Shown: piece by piece, positions 51,087-58,071 of the stretch | Layout of the letters: each line of letters opens with the position of its first letter | Numbering within the stretch: the first letter of the stretch is position 1 | NCBI GenBank assembly: GCA_965660935.1 | Contig: CBFIBR010000002.1 | Coordinates: forward strand, 62,001-126,000 | Direction of reading: 5' to 3' | Source: UBA1172 sp002457135 | GTDB lineage: Bacteria > Pseudomonadota > Alphaproteobacteria > Puniceispirillales > UBA1172 | DNA: 64,000 bases | Position numbers and translations under genes: made by a program | Notes under the pieces: generated by a model | Database searches by the model: none | What the model was told of the DNA's origin: nothing | What the model saw: only the letters and a program-made list of their open reading frames with translations

Positions 51087-52466
51087 CTAGCCAACAGGCT
51101 GGCGCATGGTGACAAACTCTTCCGCCGAGGTCGGGTGAATGCCGATGGTGGCATCAAAATCAGCCTTGGTTGCACCGGCCTTGATGGCGATGGCCAGCCC
51201 CTGCATGATTTCAGGGGCATCAGGCCCCAGCATATGGGCGCCGATAACCTTGTTGCTGGATTGATCGACCACCAGTTTCATGACGGTTTTTTCCTCCCGT
51301 CCGGAGATCGTGTTCTTCATCGCCCGGAAACTTGAAGCATAGATAACAGGGTCAAAGCCGTCCTGCCTTGCCTGCTCTTCGGTCAGGCCGACACTGCCGA
51401 TCGGGGGTTGGCTGAACACCGCCGACGGGACATTGCGGTGATCCATCAGCCGCGCCATGCCGCCATAAATGGTATCGGCGAAAACATGCCCTTCGGCGAT
51501 GGCAACCGGGGTCAGGTTGATCCGGTTGGTGACATCACCAATGGCATAGATCGACGGCACCGGGGTCATGCTGTTTTCATCAACGGGGATAGCGCCCGAT
51601 TGATCGGTTTCGATCCCCACCGCTTCCAGCCCCAGCCCTCCGGTCATGGGCTTGCGGCCAGCCGCCACCATGAGCGTATCCGCCGAAATGGTTGTGCCAT
51701 CAGAGAGGGCAACATCCTTGGCGTTATCGTCACCGGTCACGCCGGTAATCGTGCAGCCGGGATGCAGGATGATGCCCCGCGCCTCCATCGCCTCAGCCAG
51801 GCCCTTGCGCAAATCCTCATCAAAGCCGCGCAGGGGCAGATCAGCCCGGTAGACAAGATGGGTTTTGGAACCAAAGCCATTGAAAATCCCGGCAAATTCA
51901 ACCGCGATATAGCCTGCACCAAAAATCACAATCTCATCAGGGCGATAGCTCAGCTCAAGCGCTTCATTGGATGAAATACCATGATCCGCAACGCCTTCAA
52001 CCGGCGGGAAATGCGGCCAGCCGCCTACGGCAATCAGGATGCGTTCGGCGGTGTATTCGCGCTCCCCCACCCTGACCGAATGCGGCCCGGTGATAACACC
52101 GCGCCCGGCAATCAGCTCAACCCCGGCATTATCAAGCAGGTTCTGGTAGATACCGGAAAGACGGTCAAGTTCAGCATTTTTGCGGGTAACGAGGCCGCCC
52201 CAGTCATGACTCCAGGCAATGCCATCATCGCTGTCAGCGTGATCATCACCCCAGCCAAACCCGATGGCATCCTCTACCTCGGCCGAGAAGAGGGAGCCAA
52301 ACATCAGCAGCTTTTTGGGAACACAGCCCCGCAACACGCAGGTGCCGCCGGGGCGGTCCTCCTCAATCACGGCGACTTTTGCGCCATGGCCAGCGGCGAT
52401 GCGGCTGGCCCGCACTCCCCCTGAACCCGCACCAATGGTGATGAGGTCATAGTCATAACTAGCCAT
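51087..52466 (-). CDS. gor: Glutathione-disulfide reductase
   Basis: A 459-residue FAD disulfide reductase. It has the FAD motif ITIGAGSGGVRASRIAA, the redox-active pair GGTCVLRGCVPKK, an NAD(P) motif (VIFGAGYIAVEFAGIF) and the dimer-interface HPTSAEE near the end. It keeps glutathione reduced with NADPH, consistent with the glutaredoxin and GST elsewhere in the window. A GGGGG site lies 9 bases ahead of the ATG, just after a 10-bp inverted repeat. Confidence 0.95.
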   Translation of the reverse strand: MASYDYDLITIGAGSGGVRASRIAAGHGAKVAVIEEDRPGGTCVLRGCVPKKLLMFGSLFSAEVEDAIGFGWGDDHADSDDGIAWSHDWGGLVTRKNAELDRLSGIYQNLLDNAGVELIAGRGVITGPHSVRVGEREYTAERILIAVGGWPHFPPVEGVADHGISSNEALELSYRPDEIVIFGAGYIAVEFAGIFNGFGSKTHLVYRADLPLRGFDEDLRKGLAEAMEARGIILHPGCTITGVTGDDNAKDVALSDGTTISADTLMVAAGRKPMTGGLGLEAVGIETDQSGAIPVDENSMTPVPSIYAIGDVTNRINLTPVAIAEGHVFADTIYGGMARLMDHRNVPSAVFSQPPIGSVGLTEEQARQDGFDPVIYASSFRAMKNTISGREEKTVMKLVVDQSSNKVIGAHMLGPDAPEIMQGLAIAIKAGATKADFDATIGIHPTSAEEFVTMRQPVG

Positions 52467-52480
52467 GCCGATTTTCCCCC

Positions 52481-52525
52481 GCGATTAAAAGGCAAGAATA
52501 AATTACCTAATCCCTTTTTAATCGC
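52481..52525. promoter_or_regulatory. 10-bp perfect inverted repeat in the gor leader
   Basis: GCGATTAAAA (52481-52490) and TTTTAATCGC (52516-52525) are perfect 10-bp arms separated by 25 bases. The inner arm ends 14 bases before the gor start. It could be an operator, for example for a redox regulator, or a leader hairpin. Without a T tract it is not a clear terminator for the upstream gene. Confidence 0.55.
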
Positions 52526-52557
52526 TCGGGGCGGGAAAATCCAGTGGAGTGGCGAGA

Positions 52558-53025
52558 TCAGTGCCTGAAAGGGATGACGGTGCTGTTCATCATGGAAAGC
52601 AGCGGGGAATAGGGCAAATCTTCCACCATGGTGGCATCGCCCTCAAGATAGCATTCCATCAGCATCCGGTGGCAGGTCATCATGGCGGCGAGTTTTTCGT
52701 TTGTGTTGATCTGATCCAGTTTGATCTGCTGATAGATGGTGATGGTGACCGGCCCAAGACAGATCCCGTATCGACCAAGGCTCATGCCCTGGAGGTTTTC
52801 GATGAACATGGTTTTCATGAGCGACACATAAATCGGTTCAGCCGTGGACCGGATCGCCGAGGAATAAAGCAGGTATCGGTTATCCTCGGCCAGCATTTCG
52901 ATCTGAAGCGGAAACAGGCTGTCGCCCCCGATGACCCAATGCCCGTTCTTCACATTGACCAGGGAACCAAGATCGCCAAAACTAGTTTCATTGATGGATT
53001 TGAGCATTTCCGGCATCGTCAACAT
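52558..53025 (-). CDS. Hypothetical protein, possibly CesT/YbjN-like fold
   Basis: A 155-residue protein starting at ATG 53025 with AGAGG ahead. The predicted pattern alternates strands and helices (GHWVIGGDSLFPLQIEMLAED; RYLLYSSAIRSTAEPI; RYGICLGPVTITIYQQI), then a helix of about 30 residues. This outline is like that of small type III chaperone-like (CesT/YbjN) proteins, but I cannot confirm it. No secretion genes are nearby. It is divergent from the HAD hydrolase and 91 bp upstream of gor. Confidence 0.5.
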   Translation of the reverse strand: MLTMPEMLKSINETSFGDLGSLVNVKNGHWVIGGDSLFPLQIEMLAEDNRYLLYSSAIRSTAEPIYVSLMKTMFIENLQGMSLGRYGICLGPVTITIYQQIKLDQINTNEKLAAMMTCHRMLMECYLEGDATMVEDLPYSPLLSMMNSTVIPFRH

Positions 53026-53163
53026 GGCAACCTCTGAAAGCAAAAACAAAACGAATAAAAGGAATTAGCATGACATACGGAATAGCGATATGATCCTGAA
53101 GGATGCTGTTCTGCCTTGATATTTTAACCCAAAGGCTAACCCTAATGATCGAAAGACAGGACC

Positions 53164-53883
53164 ATGAACTATAAGCCATTCACCACCCTCACCTTTGATT
53201 GCTACGGCACGCTGATTGACTGGGAAAGCGGCATCTGGGACGGATTTCAGCCGTTGCTGGCGGCCAATTCCGGCACCATGACGCGTCATCAGCTGCTGGA
53301 AAAATTCGCCATTATCGAAAGCACTATCCAGGCCGAAACCCCGGGGATGATCTATTCCGACGTGCTGACCGAGGCGCATCGCCGCTTTGCCCTTGAAGAG
53401 GGGCTTAAATCCAATGATGAAATGAACGCCCGCTTTGGGCAGTTTGTGCCGTACTGGCCCGCGTTTCCTGATAGCGCTGATGCCCTCAGGCTGCTGAAAC
53501 AGCATTTCCGGCTGGTGATCCTGTCCAACGTCAACCGTGCTGGCTTTGCCGCATCCAATGAGCGGCTGGGGGTCAGGTTTGATGCGATCTACACCGCCGA
53601 GGATGTCGGGTCCTACAAACCCGACCCCGCCAATTTCAGCCATATGCTGACACGGCTGGACGCTGATCATGCCATCCCGGGTGAGGCTGTTCTGCACGTT
53701 GCGCAGAGCCTGTTTCACGATATTCAGCCCGCAAGGGCGGCGGGGCTGCCGACAGTCTGGATTGACCGGCAGAATTTGCGTGGCGGCGGGTCATGGGGGG
53801 CGACAGCACGGACAGGGTCCATGCCGCAAGCTGATATCACCTTTGACACCATGATGGATTTCGCCAAAGCCGCCTGCGCTTAA
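53164..53883 (+). CDS. HAD-family hydrolase (haloacid dehalogenase type II-like)
   Basis: A 239-residue HAD with the nucleophile motif LTFDCYGTLIDWE (DxYGT of the type II dehalogenase group), the second motif LVILSNVNR, and the lysine/aspartate pair in DVGSYKPDPANF. Relatives dehalogenate L-2-haloacids or dephosphorylate small molecules. The ATG has ACAGGA ahead. The stop codon lies in the first unit of a 3x15 bp repeat. Substrate cannot be told. Confidence 0.9.
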   Translation: MNYKPFTTLTFDCYGTLIDWESGIWDGFQPLLAANSGTMTRHQLLEKFAIIESTIQAETPGMIYSDVLTEAHRRFALEEGLKSNDEMNARFGQFVPYWPAFPDSADALRLLKQHFRLVILSNVNRAGFAASNERLGVRFDAIYTAEDVGSYKPDPANFSHMLTRLDADHAIPGEAVLHVAQSLFHDIQPARAAGLPTVWIDRQNLRGGGSWGATARTGSMPQADITFDTMMDFAKAACA

Positions 53884-53918
53884 ACCAACTGCGCTTAAAT
53901 CACCTGCGCTTATGCCAT
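53874..53918. repeat. Tandem repeat spanning the HAD stop, 3 x 15 bp
   Basis: Units CCTGCGCTTAAACCA, ACTGCGCTTAAATCA and CCTGCGCTTATGCCA follow one another (53874-53888, 53889-53903, 53904-53918). The HAD stop codon TAA is inside unit 1, and unit 2 repeats GCGCTTAA with a second TAA in the same frame outside the gene. Confidence 0.88.
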
Positions 53919-53926
53919 TGGGGCAT

Positions 53927-53959
53927 AAAAAAATCCGGCACGGCTGGGCCGTACCGGAT
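53927..53959 (-). terminator. Rho-independent terminator of the GMC operon
   Basis: On the minus strand, ATCCGG-T-ACGGC-CCA-GCCGT-G-CCGGAT makes a stem of about 11 bp with one internal mismatch and is followed by seven T. It starts 26 bases after the GMC gene stop codon. This is the clear end of the VOC-subunit 3-GMC transcription unit. Confidence 0.9.
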
Positions 53960-53984
53960 CAATTATGTTGCCTTCGGATCAGGC

Positions 53985-55553
53985 TTAGATGTTGCCTTTG
54001 CTCATCTCGCTTGCAATCCGGTCAGCCTGACGGATGGCCAGGGCCACAATCGTCAGGGTCGGGTTTTCGGCCGCACCGGTGGTGAACTGGCTGCCATCAG
54101 AGACAAACAGGTTCTTCACGTCATGCGACTGGCCCCAACGGTTCACCACACCATCGCGTGGCTTTTCCGACATCCGGTTTGTACCCATGTTGTGGGTTGA
54201 CGGGTATGGCGGGGTCGGGAACGCCCGTGTTGCACCCATGGCATCGTAAATGGCCATACCCTGCTGGTAAGCGTGATTGCGCATGGCGACATCATTCGGG
54301 TGATCGTCGAAATGCACATTCGGGGTAGGCAGACCATGCTGGTCCTTGATGTCATGGTTGAGGGTGATGCGGTTGGTTTCCTGCGGCATATCTTCACCAA
54401 CAAGCCACATACCGGCCATGTTCTCATAGCTGTCGAGAGCGGTGGCAAATTCCCTGCCCCATGAACCCGGATCCAGGAATGCAGCCATGAACGGCAGACC
54501 GATGGACAGTGTTTCCATCTCATAACCACCGACAAAGCCGCGTGACGGATCATGCCTGCTCTCATCGGTGATAATGCCAGCCATGGTGGTACCGCGCCAC
54601 ATGCGTACTGGCTGATCAAAGACGGCGTAAACCGACCCTGTCATGTGCCGCATGTAGTTACGGCCAACCTGACCGGACGAGTTGGCAAGACCATCAGGGA
54701 ACATGTTGGATGCTGAGTTCAGCAGCAGACGCGGGCTTTCAACCGAGTTACCAGCGACACAGACGATGCGTGCCTTCTGGAGATGCTGGTTGCCATCCTT
54801 GTCGGCATAAAGCACCCCGGTGACCTTACCTGTATCATCATGCTCAATCTTGAGCGCCTGAGCGTTTTCACGCACTTCAAGATTACCCGTGGCTTCACCA
54901 AGCGGGATATCATGATAGGCAGAGGACCATTTGGCACCCCATTTACAACCCTGGAAGCAGAAACCGGTCTGCTGACAGGCAGCGTAATCGTCATAATCCC
55001 TGCTGTTGATCGCCATCCGGCCAGTATGGACATCCTTGTAGCCCAGCTTCTTTGCGCCAGCTTCAAAAACCTTGTAGTTGTTGTTGCCTGGCAGGCCTTC
55101 ACGGTCACCCGTGCGGGTCACACGAAGCTTTTCTTCGGCCTTTGAGTAATAAGGAGCCAGCTCCTCACCATCGATGGGCCAGTCCAGCAGGCTTGCGCCC
55201 TGAACGTCACCATACGTGGTGCGGGCTTTCCATTCATGTTCCTGGAAACGAAGCGAAGCCCCGGCCCAGTGAATGGTGGAACCACCAACAGCCTTCACGA
55301 TCCATGATGGCAGACCAGAGAAATCCTTGGCGAGACGGAAGTTACCGGAGGTTGTCCGGGTATCCAGCCAGGAAATCTGGGCAAAGCTGCCCCATTCGTC
55401 GTTAACATAGTCTTCAGGAAGATGGCGACCGCCAGCTTCAAACGCCACAACCTTGACCCCTTTCTGGGCCAGTTCATTGGCGAGAACACCACCACCGGCA
55501 CCTGTACCGATGATGACCACGACATTGTCGTCGTTCATATCAAATTTAGCCAT
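53985..55553 (-). CDS. GMC-family FAD oxidoreductase (gluconate 2-dehydrogenase-like large subunit)
   Basis: A 522-residue GMC flavoprotein. It has the ADP-binding motif VVIIGTGAGGGVLANELAQ, SWIVKAVGGSTIHWAGASL, and the C-terminal NMGTNRM with the catalytic histidine in STHNMG and FTTGAAENPTLTIVAL with asparagine. In relatives the large subunit oxidises a sugar or alcohol and passes electrons to a cytochrome or quinone. It has no signal peptide, so it probably crosses the membrane with the Tat-bearing small subunit 12 bases upstream. No cytochrome c gene is seen. Substrate unknown. Confidence 0.9.
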   Translation of the reverse strand: MAKFDMNDDNVVVIIGTGAGGGVLANELAQKGVKVVAFEAGGRHLPEDYVNDEWGSFAQISWLDTRTTSGNFRLAKDFSGLPSWIVKAVGGSTIHWAGASLRFQEHEWKARTTYGDVQGASLLDWPIDGEELAPYYSKAEEKLRVTRTGDREGLPGNNNYKVFEAGAKKLGYKDVHTGRMAINSRDYDDYAACQQTGFCFQGCKWGAKWSSAYHDIPLGEATGNLEVRENAQALKIEHDDTGKVTGVLYADKDGNQHLQKARIVCVAGNSVESPRLLLNSASNMFPDGLANSSGQVGRNYMRHMTGSVYAVFDQPVRMWRGTTMAGIITDESRHDPSRGFVGGYEMETLSIGLPFMAAFLDPGSWGREFATALDSYENMAGMWLVGEDMPQETNRITLNHDIKDQHGLPTPNVHFDDHPNDVAMRNHAYQQGMAIYDAMGATRAFPTPPYPSTHNMGTNRMSEKPRDGVVNRWGQSHDVKNLFVSDGSQFTTGAAENPTLTIVALAIRQADRIASEMSKGNI

Positions 55554-55565
55554 AACAGTCCTCCC

Positions 55566-56081
55566 CTAGACCCAGTTGATGTCGTTGAAACCGCGGTTGA
55601 TGTAACCGCCTTTGCTGAAGCTTTCGCCCTCATAACCGAACATGGGCCATACAGCCTCCTGGTTATAAAGACCAACGATCAATCCACCACGGATCTGCTG
55701 AAAGAACGGGCTCTGTTCCATGCTTCGCAGGATATCAACCCGGTCACGTTCCCAGCCAATGGACAGGTAGTTGCCGTAACCACGACCGGCGGCTACAGCG
55801 TCAAGGGCCTCAACCCCGGCTTCAACACCCGCCATGGCATCAGCACTGTCATAGCCTTTAACAGCCTTGGCATAATATTCATCACCCACATGATCATGCG
55901 GGTAAATGTCCCGTGCCATCTGGATCAGGGTCGCCATGGTCTGTGGTTTGAGGTGCTTGACCTCAACAGCCCATGCAGCATTGGGTGCAGCAATAAAACC
56001 CGTTCCCATAACGAATACTGTCCCCAACGCCACGCTCTGACGGAGCAGATCGCGTCGAGATAATTTTCTGACTTCTTCCAT
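55566..56081 (-). CDS. Gluconate 2-dehydrogenase subunit 3 family protein, Tat-exported
   Basis: A 171-residue small subunit. The N-terminus has the twin-arginine motif SRRDLLRQSV followed by a hydrophobic stretch (ALGTVFVMGTGFIA) and an AWA-type cleavage region near residue 37. The mature part (LIQMARDIYPHDHVGDEYY) matches the small subunit family of FAD-dependent sugar/alcohol dehydrogenases. It folds in the cytoplasm and is exported with the GMC subunit by Tat. It lies between the VOC gene (27 bases) and the GMC gene (12 bases). Confidence 0.88.
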   Translation of the reverse strand: MEEVRKLSRRDLLRQSVALGTVFVMGTGFIAAPNAAWAVEVKHLKPQTMATLIQMARDIYPHDHVGDEYYAKAVKGYDSADAMAGVEAGVEALDAVAAGRGYGNYLSIGWERDRVDILRSMEQSPFFQQIRGGLIVGLYNQEAVWPMFGYEGESFSKGGYINRGFNDINWV

Positions 56082-56108
56082 TATTACTCCCCTTTTGAGA
56101 TTGGTTGT

Positions 56109-56504
56109 TTATTTAAAGCGACCATGCCGCTGTAAAACTTCGATCTGGTATCCATCCGGATCCTGAACGAAGAAAAAACGTGCCAGCAATCCACCATCAC
56201 GTTCAAATTCAACAATTTTTCGAGGAGCAAGACCTTCATCAATCAAGCGACTGTGTTCGGCATCGAGATCATCAACCGATACCGCCAGATGGCCATAACC
56301 GTCACCAAGATCGTAGGGTTCTTCTCGCCCCTTGTTGACCGTCAGTTCAACCTCAAATGAACATTCATCATTGGACATGTAAATCAGCGTGAAACTGTCA
56401 AAATCGAGACGGTCCGCCACTGAAAGTCCAAATGCTTTTTCATAGAAATTAACTGAACGCTGCTCTTCAAGCACACGCATCATGGTGTGAATGGTCTTAG
56501 CCAT
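56109..56504 (-). CDS. VOC family protein (glyoxalase I-like)
   Basis: A 131-residue vicinal-oxygen-chelate protein with the four usual metal-ligand positions: H in TIHTMMRV, E in SFEVELT, H in GYGHLAVSV and E in YQIEVLQRH. This is the glyoxalase I (GloA) pattern, which isomerises the hemithioacetal of methylglyoxal and glutathione. Its position at the head of the dehydrogenase operon suggests it handles an aldehyde product, but this is inference. A GGGGAGGA site lies 6 bases ahead. Confidence 0.88.
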   Translation of the reverse strand: MAKTIHTMMRVLEEQRSVNFYEKAFGLSVADRLDFDSFTLIYMSNDECSFEVELTVNKGREEPYDLGDGYGHLAVSVDDLDAEHSRLIDEGLAPRKIVEFERDGGLLARFFFVQDPDGYQIEVLQRHGRFK

Positions 56505-56579
56505 TACTTCCTCCCCTCAAAATCAATGCCGTGTAAACCACGATCTTTGAAAATGGTATCAAGGAGAAAAAAACTGTTG

Positions 56580-56597
56580 GTAGTATCTTGATACTAC
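56580..56597. promoter_or_regulatory. Inverted repeat between the RHH and VOC genes, candidate operator
   Basis: GTAGTATC-TT-GATACTAC is a perfect 8-bp inverted repeat that overlaps the RHH gene stop. A half-site-like TTGATACC (minus strand, near 56553-56560) lies closer to the VOC start. On the minus strand, a 7-bp stem with loop CAAG is followed after six bases by seven T, so it could also be a weak terminator. Confidence 0.5.
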
Positions 56598-56959
56598 TTC
56601 GCTTCTATTGTGAAAAAAGCCCTGTCAGCGGCACCAAGAACGCCAGGTTTCGGTTCAACCGTTCCGTTTTTGTCAAGCATTTCAATTAATTCAGGGCTAC
56701 CCTCCAGCCTGATCTTTTTCAGGCATGCACAGCGCAGCAGTGACGTGAAATTCTTGACCTCACCATAAAGGAGCAGAACTTCGGATTGCAGGGTGGAAAG
56801 AAAAACAGGTGTGGTGACACCTTCAGCTTCGGCGATAGCATCAATAATTTCCCAATAGGCATTCTCCAGCCTGATGGACGTGCTTTGCCCGTTCAGGCGG
56901 ATATTGCGGGTTATGGGTTCGTATGTTTCAGGCAGCTGGCCTGAAAATATCTTGCACAT
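56594..56959 (-). CDS. Ribbon-helix-helix (RHH_4-type) regulator
   Basis: A 121-residue protein. The central segment TRNIRLNGQSTSIRLENAYW EIIDAIAEAEG-type region (residues about 19-55) gives a strand-helix-helix DNA-binding fold. A C-terminal extension with a cysteine pair (LLRCACLKKIRL) follows. The ATG at 56959 has TAGGTG five bases ahead; a GTG two codons up is less likely. It is upstream of and on the same strand as the VOC-Tat-GMC genes and probably represses them and itself. The gene is noticeably more AT-rich than its neighbours. Confidence 0.8.
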   Translation of the reverse strand: MCKIFSGQLPETYEPITRNIRLNGQSTSIRLENAYWEIIDAIAEAEGVTTPVFLSTLQSEVLLLYGEVKNFTSLLRCACLKKIRLEGSPELIEMLDKNGTVEPKPGVLGAADRAFFTIEAK

Positions 56960-57135
56960 TATCACCTACACCTAAATGCTGATTTTCTATTTAAAAAATG
57001 TAACATTCATCATTTTTACAATCAATAGAATGATTATAAACTAATTATCGCATGGTCCTGCCCGAAAGGATAACCGGTACAAGGCTGATTTAGCTTATAA
57101 AAGCAACCCCCTAAACCTCCCGACAAGGATGAATG
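56960..57135. promoter_or_regulatory. AT-rich promoter region of the RHH gene
   Basis: A 176-bp spacer between the RHH gene and the GST gene, both on the minus strand. The half near the RHH start is very AT-rich and has 7-bp inverted arms, AAAAATG (56994-57000) and CATTTTT (57011-57017). No perfect -35/-10 pair is seen. The contrast with the GC-rich surroundings suggests a regulated promoter or foreign origin. Confidence 0.4.
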
Positions 57136-57765
57136 CTACCGCAGGGTTGAGGGATCCAATCCGGGCGGCAGGGTGACGCGATAGCCGGGTACGGCGGCGG
57201 CAAAAGATTGCATGAAACCCACATGATGGGGGCAATGATCCCGCCAGTTGATCGGCTTTCTGAAATCAAGGTAATCCAGCACGCAAGCCAGCCCTATCTG
57301 GCTGATATCGGGCATATCATCGTTGGTGTATTCAATCGATTCAGTGGCAATCTGGTCCAGCGCACGGCGAATCTTGTCGCGTTGATGTTCAACAAAACTC
57401 TCAACCCGCATTTCATCGGGACGGTAGCGGCCTTCGTAAACAACCAGCAAGGCTGCATCCATGATGCCGATATTGCGGGCATTTCGGATCAGGCAGTCCA
57501 TGCGGGCTTCGGGGTCCTGCGGGATGATCGTCCCGCCACCGCCGAGATGGTCAAAATATTCCAGGATAACGCGGCTGTCATAGATCACCCTGCTGTCGGT
57601 GATCAGGGCAGGGATTTTACCCAGCGGGTTCTGGAGACGGATCGTGTCATCAGGATCGATGGTATCGCTATGTTCAACCGTGATCTGGTCCATCAGGCCA
57701 AGCACATGGGCAGCGAGTTTGACCATTCGGCCAAACGGTGAGGCAGGGGCAGAGCGCAGTATCAT
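57136..57765 (-). CDS. Glutathione S-transferase family protein
   Basis: A 209-residue thioredoxin-fold plus helical GST. The N-terminus SAPASPFGRMVKLAAHVLGL gives a serine-type active site region, NPLGKIPAL holds the cis-proline loop, and DSRVILEYFDHLGG the glutathione-binding E/S segment. The C-terminal helices (IGLACVLDYLDFR) are typical. It may conjugate or thiolyse electrophiles. AAGGAAT lies upstream of the ATG. Substrate unknown. Confidence 0.9.
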   Translation of the reverse strand: MILRSAPASPFGRMVKLAAHVLGLMDQITVEHSDTIDPDDTIRLQNPLGKIPALITDSRVIYDSRVILEYFDHLGGGGTIIPQDPEARMDCLIRNARNIGIMDAALLVVYEGRYRPDEMRVESFVEHQRDKIRRALDQIATESIEYTNDDMPDISQIGLACVLDYLDFRKPINWRDHCPHHVGFMQSFAAAVPGYRVTLPPGLDPSTLR

Positions 57766-58071
57766 GATTTTATTCCTTCTTCATATTATGAAAGCCCTGA
57801 TCTTGATGATCCTGGTAAGGCCTTCGTATTTTCAGGTCGGGGTCAATTCCCCATGTTCCTGCAACCGGATGGGGGAGCGGGAACGAATTGCCCGATCGTC
57901 ATCATGATCAATATGACGCGGATAAGCCGTTTTGAGAAGCTTTTCGGTTCAGGGGCAGTCTGCCTCAGGATAATCATATTGATCAGAAACCGCCCATTCC
58001 TGCGGGCTACGGCGATCCGCCGGGGCCGGATAAAAATACCGCCGGCCACCTGCATTCGGGCCAGCGTCTGA
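57766..58071. other. Intergenic region without a convincing gene
   Basis: This 306-bp gap between MmgE/PrpD and GST contains short open frames on both strands (about 72 and 83 codons). They lack ribosome-binding sites and their composition looks like out-of-frame sequence, so I call none. Both neighbours are on the minus strand, so the region holds the 3' end of MmgE/PrpD and the promoter of the GST gene. Confidence 0.6.

Noticed and set aside
53964..53998. Direct repeat ATGTTGCCTT near the GMC stop
   Set aside because: Two 10-base copies lie 24 bases apart, one in the coding end; the sequence between is not repeated, so this is not part of the tandem class and may be chance.
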